A stretch of DNA of 64,000 nucleotides. It comes from Clostridiales bacterium (GTDB taxonomy: Bacteria; Bacillota; Clostridia; Christensenellales; Aristaeellaceae). Each line of letters begins with the position of its first letter. Position 1 is the first letter of the stretch. The stretch spans positions 248,001-312,000 of the forward strand of contig SVGL01000001.1 of the NCBI GenBank assembly GCA_015056325.1. The letters are read 5' to 3'. Shown in pieces: positions 33,057 through 41,158 of the stretch. The notes beneath the pieces were generated by a model that worked only from the letters and a program-made list of their open reading frames with translations, had not been told where the DNA came from and did no database searches. The position numbers were made by a program, and so were the translations under genes.

Positions 33057-33790
33057 TAATTGAAGAGAATGAGCGGATCGACGACCTTCAGCTGGCTGGG
33101 CTCCGCATCCTGCAAAAGAGGAATGGCTTCCGCTTCGGTATGGATGCAGTGCTGCTGGCAGACTTTGCCCGTGTGGAGGAGCGGGACCGTGCGGCGGACT
33201 TTGGGACCGGCACGGGGATATTGCCGCTTCTGCTTGCTGGACGGGGGCGTGGCGCGCACTTTGACGCTGTAGAGATCCAGGCTGAGATGGCGGACATGGC
33301 AAAACGCTCCGTCAGCCTCAATGGGCTGACGGAGCGCATCACGGTGCATCATATACCCGTGGAAAAGGCTGATACTGTGATTACTCCCGGTACACTCGAT
33401 GTGATTGTCTGCAATCCGCCATATGGCATCCCGGGTGCTACATTGCTCAACCCGGAGATAACAAGATCCACAGCCCGGCATCAAGGCGAAGAAGGGCTGA
33501 CAGCCTGGTATCGCATGGCTTACAAGCTCCTGCGGGGTAAAGGACGCTTCTACATGATTTATCCAGCCCCGCGTATGTTAGAGGCTATGCAGGCGCTCTC
33601 CAAAGCACGGCTGGAACCCAAACGCTTCCGTTTGATTTACCCTTATGCGGACAAACCTGCGAACCTGGTGCTCATAGAAGCAATGAAGGACGCCAAGCCC
33701 ATGCTGCATCCCGAGTCTCCGCTGATTGTCTATCAGCAGGACGGAACCATGACGTCCGAGCTGCGGCGTATTTACCACATCAAGGATTGA
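33017..33790 (+). CDS. tRNA1(Val) (adenine(37)-N6)-methyltransferase-like protein
   Basis: A 257-residue class I SAM methyltransferase of the YfiC/TrmN6 (YabB) group. Conserved features are ENERIDDLQLAGLRILQKRNGFRFGMDAVLLADFA, the SAM loop ADFGTGTGILPLLLA and the NPPYG catalytic motif of N6-adenine methylases. The start appears to be TTG 33017, 10 bases after AAGGAG, and overlaps the preceding gene by 40 bases in another frame, so it is probably translated from the same message. Its 3' end overlaps the convergent tspO gene by 11 bases. Confidence 0.9.
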   Translation: MLDEQAALLCPELIIEENERIDDLQLAGLRILQKRNGFRFGMDAVLLADFARVEERDRAADFGTGTGILPLLLAGRGRGAHFDAVEIQAEMADMAKRSVSLNGLTERITVHHIPVEKADTVITPGTLDVIVCNPPYGIPGATLLNPEITRSTARHQGEEGLTAWYRMAYKLLRGKGRFYMIYPAPRMLEAMQALSKARLEPKRFRLIYPYADKPANLVLIEAMKDAKPMLHPESPLIVYQQDGTMTSELRRIYHIKD

Positions 33791-34268
33791 GCCGGGCAAT
33801 GCTGAAGTTCAGCACTGCCGCAAACGTCAGCCATAGCTGATAGGGGACCAGCAGCCATCCGGCAACTTTGCTCTCCCGGAAGAATTGATATAGCATGATG
33901 GCAGCCAGCATCCACAAAAGAAGCAGCCAGAAGAAGCTCAAACCAAGTGCCTGCTGCACAAAGAACAGGTACGGCCAAAGTAAATTCACAGCCAGCTGCG
34001 CGATGTAAAGTCCGAGCAGGATAAAGCGATCCTGACCCATTTCCCGCAGGACAAACCACATGGAAACTGCCATGGCGGTGTACAGGAGTGTCCATGCGAT
34101 CGGGAAAAGCCATCCCGGCGGTGCAAAGACGGGCTTAGTCAGTTCCTCGTAGAATGAGGAATCCCGTTGGGTCAGGAAGCCTACGGCGGCACCTGCGCCA
34201 AGTGTCCCGACAATAAGGGCAACCAATGATCTCCATGTGTATGTCTTGGTCAGTTGGTTCTCGGACAT
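33780..34268 (-). CDS. tspO: TspO/MBR family membrane protein
   Basis: A 162-residue five-helix membrane protein with the family marks FYEELTKPVFAPPGWLFPIAWTLLYTAMAVS and NLLWPYLFF, ending with WLTFAAVLNFSIARLNP. TspO proteins bind tetrapyrroles and related ligands; in bacteria they are linked to stress and porphyrin handling. ATG 34268 with GAGGTG is chosen over the longer track start. It stands alone on this strand. No tetrapyrrole genes are near. Confidence 0.95.
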   Translation of the reverse strand: MSENQLTKTYTWRSLVALIVGTLGAGAAVGFLTQRDSSFYEELTKPVFAPPGWLFPIAWTLLYTAMAVSMWFVLREMGQDRFILLGLYIAQLAVNLLWPYLFFVQQALGLSFFWLLLLWMLAAIMLYQFFRESKVAGWLLVPYQLWLTFAAVLNFSIARLNP

Positions 34269-34320
34269 ACATATCACCTCTTTGACATGGTATGCGGTTT
34301 GGCATCCATTGATACCGGCA

Positions 34321-34348
34321 AAAGCTGCTGCATTTGCGGCAGCTTTTT
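34321..34348. terminator. terminator-like hairpin upstream of tspO
   Basis: AAAGCTGC pairs with GCAGCTTT over a 10-base loop, with T runs on both strands. It could stop rightward read-through antisense to tspO before the next promoter, or act as an attenuator in the tspO leader. Confidence 0.55.
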
Positions 34349-34360
34349 CAGTGAGGGACA

Positions 34361-34389
34361 TTGCGAAATACCGCTAAAAAGGGTATAAT
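34361..34389 (+). promoter_or_regulatory. sigma-A promoter of the FAD enzyme gene
   Basis: TTGCGA and TATAAT are 17 bases apart, 30 bases before the start codon. Confidence 0.7.
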
Positions 34390-34418
34390 GAGACGAATGA
34401 ACGGCTGGAGGGCATGGC

Positions 34419-35636
34419 ATGGGGACTGTAATCATCATTGGCGGAGGCGCGGCAGGTCTTGCGGCAGCCATTGCGGCTGCTGAATGCGGCGATGGAGTGA
34501 CGATTCTGGAGCGCATGGATCGGGTCGGCAAGAAAATCCTTGCGACTGGCAATGGCCGCTGCAACCTGATGAACACCGGTGAATGGCGTTTCCCTGGCGG
34601 TAGTGCGCTCGCGTGTGCAGTGCTTGATCGTTGCGGCGTGGTGGAACAAACCCGGTTCTGGGAGCATATCGGCCTTCGTATGCGACAGGAGGATGGCGGA
34701 CGGGTGTATCCCGTCAGCGGCATGGCCTCCACTGTACTGGATGCACTGCGCTTTTCCGCGGAAGCTCTCGGCGTGGAGATCCTGACCGGCGTGCATGTCA
34801 GCGGTGTATTCAAGGCGCGGCATGGCTGGACGGTCATGGCGGGTGAGGACAAGTGGAAGGCCGATCGAGTGATTGTGGCGGGTGGCGGCTGTGCCCAGCC
34901 TAAGCTCGGCAGCGATGGCAGTGCTTGGTCGTTGCTGACGACACTGGGACACAAAATGGTAGAGGCAAGGCCTGCGTTAACGCAGATTGTTACAGATACA
35001 GCGCCCATCAAGGGCTTGAGCGGCGTACGCGCGCGGACGAGCGTTACGATCACCAATGGGCACATGGAAAAGTATGCTGAATCCGGGGAGCTGCTCTTTG
35101 CGGATTACGGTGTAACAGGCGTATGCGTGATGCAGTGCGCCCGTTATGCAGCGCCGGAGGATACGCTCCATATCAACCTGATCCGGGCAATGGGGATTGA
35201 TTCTGCGGACGAGATGCGTAAAGAACTGGATCGGCGACGTGGCGAATGGGGGATGCGCCCCCAGAGTGACCTGTTCACGGGGCTGTGTGTGCCTAAGCTT
35301 GCTCAGGCAATCTTTCAGGCGGCTGGATTGCAATGCAGTCAACGCTTTACTTGTGGGGAACTATCTTCTGCTGCGATTGATCGGTTGGTAGCGGCGGCAG
35401 AGGATTTCAAGCTGAATATCCGCGGTGTCAAAGGCTTCGACAGTGCACAGGTGACGGCAGGCGGCATTTCGACAGGAGCGTTCAAGCCTGAAACGATGGA
35501 ATCGCTGTTGGCACCGGGTGTACATGCTGCTGGTGAGGTATTGGACGTGGATGGAGATTGCGGCGGTTTCAACCTGATGTTTGCCTTCGGAAGCGGCATT
35601 CTTGCCGGCCTGAATGGCAGAGAGACGCCTTGGTAA
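34419..35636 (+). CDS. HI0933-like FAD-binding protein (aminoacetone oxidase family)
   Basis: A 405-residue flavoprotein. VIIIGGGAAGLAAAIAAAECG is the dinucleotide-binding loop, GKKILATGNGRCNLMN is the second conserved block of the HI0933/YhiN family, and the C-terminal TAGGISTGAF and GEVLDVDGDCGGFNLMFAFGSG complete the FAD site. Length fits. The family includes enzymes proposed to oxidise aminoacetone, but its physiological reaction is not settled. Single-gene unit with promoter and terminator. Confidence 0.92.
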   Translation: MGTVIIIGGGAAGLAAAIAAAECGDGVTILERMDRVGKKILATGNGRCNLMNTGEWRFPGGSALACAVLDRCGVVEQTRFWEHIGLRMRQEDGGRVYPVSGMASTVLDALRFSAEALGVEILTGVHVSGVFKARHGWTVMAGEDKWKADRVIVAGGGCAQPKLGSDGSAWSLLTTLGHKMVEARPALTQIVTDTAPIKGLSGVRARTSVTITNGHMEKYAESGELLFADYGVTGVCVMQCARYAAPEDTLHINLIRAMGIDSADEMRKELDRRRGEWGMRPQSDLFTGLCVPKLAQAIFQAAGLQCSQRFTCGELSSAAIDRLVAAAEDFKLNIRGVKGFDSAQVTAGGISTGAFKPETMESLLAPGVHAAGEVLDVDGDCGGFNLMFAFGSGILAGLNGRETPW

Positions 35637-35640
35637 TATC

Positions 35641-35681
35641 GAACCCGATTGATACGTGTGTCAATCGGGTTCTTGCTTTTT
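35641..35681 (+). terminator. strong intrinsic terminator
   Basis: GAACCCGATTGA pairs perfectly with TCAATCGGGTTC over an 8-base loop, followed by TTGCTTTTT. Confidence 0.95.
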
Positions 35682-35701
35682 CAGGCAGAGCGTGCTATAA
35701 T
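35673..35701 (+). promoter_or_regulatory. sigma-A promoter of the CNNM gene
   Basis: TTGCTT, which overlaps the T tail of the previous terminator, and TATAAT are 17 bases apart. It predicts a leader of about 180 bases. Confidence 0.7.
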
Positions 35702-35707
35702 ATAGTT

Positions 35708-35880
35708 TGTGTAAATCTATGTATGTGGAAGGAGTGACGGCTTCGTGGATCAGCCCCCTTGTAGTCCTGTGCCTGCGACGGCCGTGATGTGCTTCCGCAG
35801 GCGATGAAAGCACCGGGTGATGCCCGGGAAAGCAGCTGGTTCTGCCACTGTGCCGGGACCGGCTGACTATGAAAGGACTG
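35708..35880 (+). promoter_or_regulatory. structured leader RNA of the CNNM gene, riboswitch or attenuator candidate
   Basis: AGTCCT (35763-35768) pairs with AGGACT (35874-35879) and encloses three hairpins: GCCTGCG/CGCAGGC (35771-35802), CCGGG/CCCGG (35813-35827) and a 10-base-pair helix (35833-35842 with 35856-35865), forming a four-way junction. ATGAAAG occurs twice at junction strands. The closing helix contains the AAAGGA ribosome binding site. A further hairpin can form at 35729-35760. I cannot match it to a known riboswitch class by eye. Confidence 0.6.
35745..35807 (+). CDS. possible 20-codon leader peptide, proline-rich
   Basis: GTG 35745 lies 10 bases after AAGGAG (35729-35734) and opens a 20-codon frame ending at TGA 35805. 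The peptide reads MDQPPCSPVPATAVMCFRRR, with four prolines including a PP pair and three terminal arginines. A ribosome on it would melt the closing helix and first hairpin of the structured leader. Short Pro-rich leader peptides control some Mg2+ transport genes in other bacteria; that this is one is inference. Confidence 0.4.
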   Translation: MDQPPCSPVPATAVMCFRRR

Positions 35881-35890
35881 CTTGATTTCC

Positions 35891-37171
35891 ATGACGCCCG
35901 ATTTATGGATCCTTGTTGCCATACTCTTTGTGTGTGTGGCGCTCTCAGCTTTCTTCTCTGCTTCTGAGACGGCTTTCACCTCCGTCAACCGCGTTAAGCT
36001 CAAAACGCTGATGCAGAATGGCAGCAAGCGTGCCAAGCTTGCTCTGACCCTGACCGACGACTATGATCGGCTGATCACCACCATCCTGATTGGCAACAAT
36101 ATTGTGAACATTGCGGCTTCGTCGCTCGCGACGAGCCTGTTTCTTGTGTTGTTGAACAACCAGGCGAATCTGGCTACGACAGTCTCCACGGTGGTGATGA
36201 CGGTCGTGATTCTGATCTTTGGCGAAGTCTCTCCCAAGGCGATTGCAAAGGAATCGCCCGAGAGCCTGGCGATGACCTTTTCGCCGGTGTTGCGGATGCT
36301 GTGCACCATCTTCACGCCCTTTGCGGTTCTGTTTACCCTGCTCAAAAAGATGCTTACCAAGGTCATTAAAACCAGCGAAGAAGAGGAGTCCTTCATTGAG
36401 GAAGAGCTGATGACCATGGTGGACGAGGCGCAGTCTGAGGGTGATATGGACGCCCACGAGGGTGAGCTGATTCGTTCTGCCATCGAGTTTAACGATGACC
36501 GTGATGTGATTTCCATTTTGACCCCTCGTGTGGATGTCACTGCGATTGAAGATACGGCCACCATGGAGGAGGCGGCTGAACTTTTCCGGGCCAGCGGATA
36601 CTCCCGTGTGCCTGTTTACCATGAGGACATGGATCACATTGTCGGCATCTTGAATGAGAAGGACTTCTACCTGCAGAAGCACCACGGGTGTACGGATATT
36701 ACCGAGATTATGAAGCCTCCGGTATACGCACCGACCACGCTGAAGCTGTCCAAGCTGCTCAAGCTCATTCAGGCACAGAAGACGCATTTGATCATCGTGC
36801 TTGACGAATTCGGCGGTACGGAAGGCATCGTCACCATGGAGGATGTGCTGGAAGAACTGGTGGGCGAAATCTACGACGAGCACGACGATGTGGAGCAGGA
36901 CACTGTCGAAATGGACGATGGTTCCCGCCTGGTGGACGGCAGCATGCAGCTGTCTGAGCTTCTGGATATGTTCGGTGTAGAGGATATCTACAATGCTGAA
37001 ACAGTTGGCGGCTTTGCGGCTGAGGTTCTGGGGATTATTCCCTTTGTTGGTTCTGTCTTTGAGACAGACGAGATTCGCGGCCTGGTTACCCAGATGGATA
37101 AACGCCGGGTGATGCAGGTTCGAGTATGGAAGAAGGAAGCGCCGATGAGCGGTGCATCTGAAGATGCTTAA
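35891..37171 (+). CDS. CNNM/CorC-type transporter with CBS domains
   Basis: A 426-residue membrane protein of the hemolysin C/YrkA/YugS group. A DUF21 (CNNM) membrane domain (about 1-190) with SAFFSASETAFTSVNR and GNNIVNIAAS is followed by a CBS pair (about 210-335, TPRVDVTAIED and VLDEFGGTEGIVTMEDVLEELVGEI) and a CorC_HlyC domain to the end. CNNM/CorC proteins move Mg2+ or related cations. ATG 35891 is 13 bases from AAAGGA, a little long; TTG 35882 is too close. The ribosome binding site is inside the leader's closing helix. Confidence 0.9.
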   Translation: MTPDLWILVAILFVCVALSAFFSASETAFTSVNRVKLKTLMQNGSKRAKLALTLTDDYDRLITTILIGNNIVNIAASSLATSLFLVLLNNQANLATTVSTVVMTVVILIFGEVSPKAIAKESPESLAMTFSPVLRMLCTIFTPFAVLFTLLKKMLTKVIKTSEEEESFIEEELMTMVDEAQSEGDMDAHEGELIRSAIEFNDDRDVISILTPRVDVTAIEDTATMEEAAELFRASGYSRVPVYHEDMDHIVGILNEKDFYLQKHHGCTDITEIMKPPVYAPTTLKLSKLLKLIQAQKTHLIIVLDEFGGTEGIVTMEDVLEELVGEIYDEHDDVEQDTVEMDDGSRLVDGSMQLSELLDMFGVEDIYNAETVGGFAAEVLGIIPFVGSVFETDEIRGLVTQMDKRRVMQVRVWKKEAPMSGASEDA

Positions 37172-37192
37172 TGTAAACAACAGGAGGTCTTT

Positions 37193-37471
37193 ATGACAAA
37201 AGTAACAACTAAGCACAATAAGAAGGAAGAACAGAAAAAGATGGCGGTTCGCATCATCTGCCTTGTGCTGGTAGTGATGCTCGCGCTAGGTTCCCTCATC
37301 GGCATTACTGGCTTGTTCCAGGGGGGACAGATCGATCCTCAGCTTCAGGCGATGATCGATGCCGGCTTGGTTTATCTGGCGGAGGACGGTAATTACTATT
37401 ATACCGAGGAATACATCAACCTCCTGACGGAAATGTCCACAGTGGAGGAAGAGGAACACACCCACGAATAA
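37193..37471 (+). CDS. small single-pass membrane protein, unknown
   Basis: A 92-residue protein with a Lys-rich cytosolic start (about 1-16), one membrane segment (about 18-42) and an acidic outer tail with LVYLAEDGNYYYTEEYINLL and EEEEHTHE. AGGAGG lies 5 bases before the ATG. It sits 21 bases after the CNNM gene and 27 before the CapA gene, so the three are probably one operon. I do not recognise a family; the His/Glu tail could bind metal, which is speculation. Confidence 0.8.
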   Translation: MTKVTTKHNKKEEQKKMAVRIICLVLVVMLALGSLIGITGLFQGGQIDPQLQAMIDAGLVYLAEDGNYYYTEEYINLLTEMSTVEEEEHTHE

Positions 37472-37498
37472 AGCGTATGCAGAAGGGGAGCGAGTAGC

Positions 37499-38842
37499 GT
37501 GAAGCAACCACCGCGCGGGGTCTCTTTTGGCACAATCTTTATGCTGGCTGTGGCGTTTGTGGTGGTTGGACTCTCGGCAGTGACGCTGCCCCGCTTGTTG
37601 GGTACTGCAAACTTCAATATGGATGTCAGCGGTGCTATTTCTGCCTTGACGCTGGACGGCGCGCTGCCCAGGCTTAATCTGACGGAAATCCCGATTTCAG
37701 ATGCCACCGCGGCACCCGAGAATGAAGAAGATTCTGTTCAAGACACAGCTACGCCGACTCCTGCGCCAACCCCGGCGCCGACCAGTACGCCTATCCCCGG
37801 CGGAACGGTGACGTTAACCCTGGGCGGCAGCATCAACATTGATGATGCAATTCGTAAGTCCGCATATTACAGTGATTCCGGGAAATACGATTTTTCGGAT
37901 ATCATGGTGTTCCTCCGGGATGAGATGCGTGCTGACTTAAACTTTCTAACACTGGAAAACATCACCTATGAGGACGCCAAAGTCTCCAGCTTGAATGCTC
38001 CCTGTGAAGTGATGGATGCCCTTGCGGGCGCCGGCGTGGAAATTGTGGCCCTGGGTCATCCAAAGGCAGCTGAAAAAGGCGTAGAAGGCATCAGGGCTAC
38101 CATTGATGCCGCCAAGGAGCAGGGGATGGCTACGCTGGGTATTTATGCCAACCAGGAGGAAGCAGCGCGGTATCGGCTGTTCACGGTGGATAACGTAGAT
38201 GTGGCATTTCTGCATTATACGGAGTCTGTCACAAGCAGCGGGAAGAAAAACCTGCAGAATGCTGGCGCCGTCTATGCCCTGTCTACCATCAAAGTCAATG
38301 GGACGACCGACGCTATGCTCGCCGACATCCGCGACGCAAAGGCCGCTGGTGCGGATGTGGTGATTGTATCCCTGAATTGGGGAAAGGTGAGCGCATCAAA
38401 GCCAACTGCTGAGCAGAAGACCATTGCTCAGCAGCTGGCAGACGCTGGTGCAGATGCCATCATCGGCGCTGGCAGCCGCGTTGTTCAGCCGATCACATGG
38501 CTTGCCTCCAAAGACGAAAATGGCGAAACAAGGCATGTCCTATGTGCCTGGAGCCTCGGCAGCCTTCTCAATGAGAGCCGGAAGGATGGCAACGTGTTCG
38601 GCATGCTTCTGCAGCTGCAGATCTATTTTGATGGGCAGGACATCAGCTTTCAGAAGGTCTGCTATACGCCAACGTACATATGGCGTTACAAACAGGACAG
38701 CCAGTATTACTACCGTGTGGTGATCAGTGATCAGCCAGCCCCGGACGGCATGGGGGAGGATCAGATCGGCTACATGGAAAAGGCGCTTCGAAACCTTCAG
38801 AAATATCTGGATGACTCTCCGGTAACACTTCGAACCAAGTGA
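37499..38842 (+). CDS. CapA family (PGA_cap) membrane-anchored protein
   Basis: A 447-residue protein with one N-terminal membrane anchor (about 12-32), a Thr/Pro/Ala spacer (ATPTPAPTPAPTSTP) and a CapA-like metallophosphatase-fold domain (about 100-400) with TLTLGGSINID, EIVALGHPKAAEKG, ADVVIVSLNWG and ADAIIGAGSRVVQP. The canonical GDTM, NLE and GxHPH/H residues are partly changed (GGSI, TLENI, GSRVVQP), so metal binding may be lost. Family members act in poly-gamma-glutamate capsule production. GTG start with AAGGGGAG. No capB/C is present. Confidence 0.8.
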   Translation: MKQPPRGVSFGTIFMLAVAFVVVGLSAVTLPRLLGTANFNMDVSGAISALTLDGALPRLNLTEIPISDATAAPENEEDSVQDTATPTPAPTPAPTSTPIPGGTVTLTLGGSINIDDAIRKSAYYSDSGKYDFSDIMVFLRDEMRADLNFLTLENITYEDAKVSSLNAPCEVMDALAGAGVEIVALGHPKAAEKGVEGIRATIDAAKEQGMATLGIYANQEEAARYRLFTVDNVDVAFLHYTESVTSSGKKNLQNAGAVYALSTIKVNGTTDAMLADIRDAKAAGADVVIVSLNWGKVSASKPTAEQKTIAQQLADAGADAIIGAGSRVVQPITWLASKDENGETRHVLCAWSLGSLLNESRKDGNVFGMLLQLQIYFDGQDISFQKVCYTPTYIWRYKQDSQYYYRVVISDQPAPDGMGEDQIGYMEKALRNLQKYLDDSPVTLRTK

Positions 38843-38847
38843 AACAT

Positions 38848-38872
38848 GGCTGCCGAAAAGGCAGCCTTTTTT
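38848..38872 (+). terminator. intrinsic terminator after the CapA gene
   Basis: GGCTGCC pairs with GGCAGCC over a 5-base loop and is followed by TTTTTT. Confidence 0.95.
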
Positions 38873-38900
38873 GCACCAGGGATGTAAACTTTACGGCAGG

Positions 38901-38932
38901 GGATTGCAATCCTGCCATCAACCGTGTACAAT
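38901..38932 (+). promoter_or_regulatory. promoter with palindrome over the -35
   Basis: TTGCAA and TACAAT are 17 bases apart (38904-38932). The -35 lies in the middle of GGATTGCAATCC (38901-38912), a perfect 12-base palindrome flanked by GGCAG/CTGCC-like arms, so a repressor site is likely. Confidence 0.65.
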
Positions 38933-38959
38933 GAATGTGAGAACGAAAGAGGTGACTGT

Positions 38960-39754
38960 ATGAAACGATTGCTCGCGCTCCTGATCATGCTGATGATGGT
39001 TCTCCCTGTTTTCGCTGAGGAAGAGGACGAATGGTCCATCTGGGATGTGATCGACATCGATACAGAAGAAATCACTGAGGCTGCCCCCATAGAGACACCT
39101 GCTCCCGAGACGGCCGAACTGACTGCCCGGGAGGACTTCATCAACCGGATCATTACCCTGGGTGAACAGCTCTACATCGGCGCCAATGGCAAATCTCAGC
39201 GGGCTCATTACAAGGAGGACATCTACGTCTGCAAGAATTTTACGGTGTACCTCTTCAACAAGAACCGTGACGATTTCTGCATGGCGGAGTACCCCGACGT
39301 AAAGCTGCGCGTGCCTAACAATCTGCCCAGTGCCAAATGCAAACCCTACTATTACGGCTTCTACTGGGAGGACATTGACGCGGAGGACGGCAATCCATTC
39401 TATGAGGCGGCAGCCTTCCGTTATGACACCAAGCTCAGTAAGGAAGAAAACATGGCCCTCGCGATGGACTTCATGCGTCAGGTGCAGCGGGGCGACTATT
39501 TCCAGATGAGCGCCAAGTACGAGTATGGCACCGGTGCCCACAGCGCCATCATGATGGGCTATGATGCAGAGAAGGACGAAATCCACTGGCTGGACTCCAA
39601 CATGCGGGGTGGAAAGCGCAATGGCATTCGCTACGGCCTGGTGCAGTATGACGAGGTGAAAAGCGTGGAATGGTGGGCCTCCACCTTCTGCGTGAAGGGG
39701 CGCGGCGCGACCCTATTCCGTCTGCGTGATGACATCGCCTACCGGGAGGACTAA
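38960..39754 (+). CDS. secreted protein, possible papain-like (CHAP/NlpC-P60-like) fold
   Basis: A 264-residue exported protein with a signal peptide (1-19, ending VFAEE) and an acidic Thr/Pro linker. The mature part has DIYVCKNFTVYLFNK, later GAHSAIMMGYDAEKDEIHWLDSNM. A Cys followed by a His and then a polar residue in this spacing resembles the Cys-His-Asn/Glu arrangement of CHAP and NlpC/P60 amidases, but I cannot confirm the family. ATG 38960 with AAAGAGGTG was preferred to the track start at 38924, which lies in the promoter. The isomerase gene begins 1 base after its stop. Confidence 0.7.
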   Translation: MKRLLALLIMLMMVLPVFAEEEDEWSIWDVIDIDTEEITEAAPIETPAPETAELTAREDFINRIITLGEQLYIGANGKSQRAHYKEDIYVCKNFTVYLFNKNRDDFCMAEYPDVKLRVPNNLPSAKCKPYYYGFYWEDIDAEDGNPFYEAAAFRYDTKLSKEENMALAMDFMRQVQRGDYFQMSAKYEYGTGAHSAIMMGYDAEKDEIHWLDSNMRGGKRNGIRYGLVQYDEVKSVEWWASTFCVKGRGATLFRLRDDIAYRED

Positions 39755-39755
39755 T

Positions 39756-40538
39756 ATGGACTTCGGCATGCCCTATCTGCTGGAGATGCAATCCATTGAG
39801 GAATGCTGTGCCCTTGCAAAAGAGCTGGGGCTGGATTTTGTGGAGCTGAATGCGGGGTTTCCGGCTTGCTTGGTGGAAACACTTGATCCGGCAGAGTTGT
39901 ATCGCCTCGGCCTCAAATATGGGGTGTATTTTACGCTCCATATAGAAGAGGAATTCAACCCGTTTGCGTTCAACACAACCATTCGAAACGCTTGGCTGAA
40001 GTCCTGTCGCCATGCACTGAGTATTGCCGTTGCACTGAAGATGCCAATTGTCAATATGCATTTTCCACGCGGGGATTATATCACGCTGCCGGACCGACGT
40101 GTTTGTATGTATGAGTGCTATGCGGAGGCGTTTCATGCAGGGGTCGTTGCGTTCCGGCAAATGTGCGAGGAAGCGCTGGCAGGTACTGCAACGTGTATTT
40201 CAATCGAAAACACCAACGGCTGGAAGACGCATGAGCGACATGCAATCGAGTATCTGCTGGCGTCTCCTGTATTTGGCCTTACAATGGATCTTGGGCACTC
40301 TCATGGTGTGGAAGATGCGGACGAGCCTTTCTTCCGCCAGCATGAGGAGAAGCTCATCCACATGCATGGTCACGATGCTGTGGGAAAGAAGCATCATTTG
40401 CCGCTTGGCGATGGTGAAATCGACCTGGCGGGTCGTTTTGCTTGGGCGAAGCGATGCGGAGCCCGTGTTGTCCTGGAGACAAAAACCATTGAGGCCCTGC
40501 GCCTCAGCATTAGCCGTCTGCCGAAATTTCTTGTATAA
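39756..40538 (+). CDS. sugar phosphate isomerase/epimerase-like TIM barrel protein
   Basis: A 260-residue protein of the xylose isomerase-like (AP endonuclease 2) fold. Metal-site segments ISIENTNGW, TMDLGHSHGVED, IHMHGHDAVGKKHHLPLGDGEIDL and VLETKTIEAL follow the family order, with Glu, Asp/His, His and Glu ligands apparently intact. There is no signal peptide. Substrate unknown; relatives include inosose dehydratases, epimerases and endonuclease IV. It is coupled to the secreted protein upstream (1-base gap, GGGAGG). Confidence 0.85.
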   Translation: MDFGMPYLLEMQSIEECCALAKELGLDFVELNAGFPACLVETLDPAELYRLGLKYGVYFTLHIEEEFNPFAFNTTIRNAWLKSCRHALSIAVALKMPIVNMHFPRGDYITLPDRRVCMYECYAEAFHAGVVAFRQMCEEALAGTATCISIENTNGWKTHERHAIEYLLASPVFGLTMDLGHSHGVEDADEPFFRQHEEKLIHMHGHDAVGKKHHLPLGDGEIDLAGRFAWAKRCGARVVLETKTIEALRLSISRLPKFLV

Positions 40539-40565
40539 AATTTGCAGAAAAATGTGCGAACCCCC

Positions 40566-40595
40566 TTGCAAATACAGGGATACCTGTGCTATAAT
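40566..40595 (+). promoter_or_regulatory. sigma-A promoter and leader of rplS
   Basis: TTGCAA and TATAAT are 18 bases apart. The roughly 85-base leader has a GGACGGTCC hairpin and CACTG/CAGTG pairing, which could be an L19-type autoregulatory leader; I cannot confirm this by eye. Confidence 0.7.
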
Positions 40596-40685
40596 AATAG
40601 GCGTGCATACGGACGGTCCGCTTTCTGGAACACTGACCTCATGCAGTGCCGGATATGAACGTCTATGATGGAAGGAGGAACCAAC

Positions 40686-41036
<351 letters not shown>

Positions 41037-41042
41037 TTTGTC

Positions 41043-41125
41043 GGCCATCACACGACTTAGATCGTGCGCTGGCTACGCTCGGCGATTGCGAGCAATCGCT
41101 GTCGCTCGTCGAGCTAAAGCTCGAC
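41043..41125 (+). repeat. cluster of three perfect or near-perfect hairpins after rplS
   Basis: GGCCA...CACGA/TCGTG...TGGC (41043-41073), GCGATTGC-GA-GCAATCGC (41082-41099) and GTCGAGC-TAAA-GCTCGAC (41108-41125) follow each other before the terminator. They have no T tracts, so they are not terminators themselves; they may be a REP-like repeat, an mRNA 3' stabiliser or a small RNA. Confidence 0.6.
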
Positions 41126-41158
41126 CCACGCATTTCCGATCTGTGGAACAGCGAAATC

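Noticed and set aside
35708-35880. Cobalamin riboswitch
   Set aside because: GCCACTG and GGGAA words occur, but the order is wrong and the conserved B12 box is absent.
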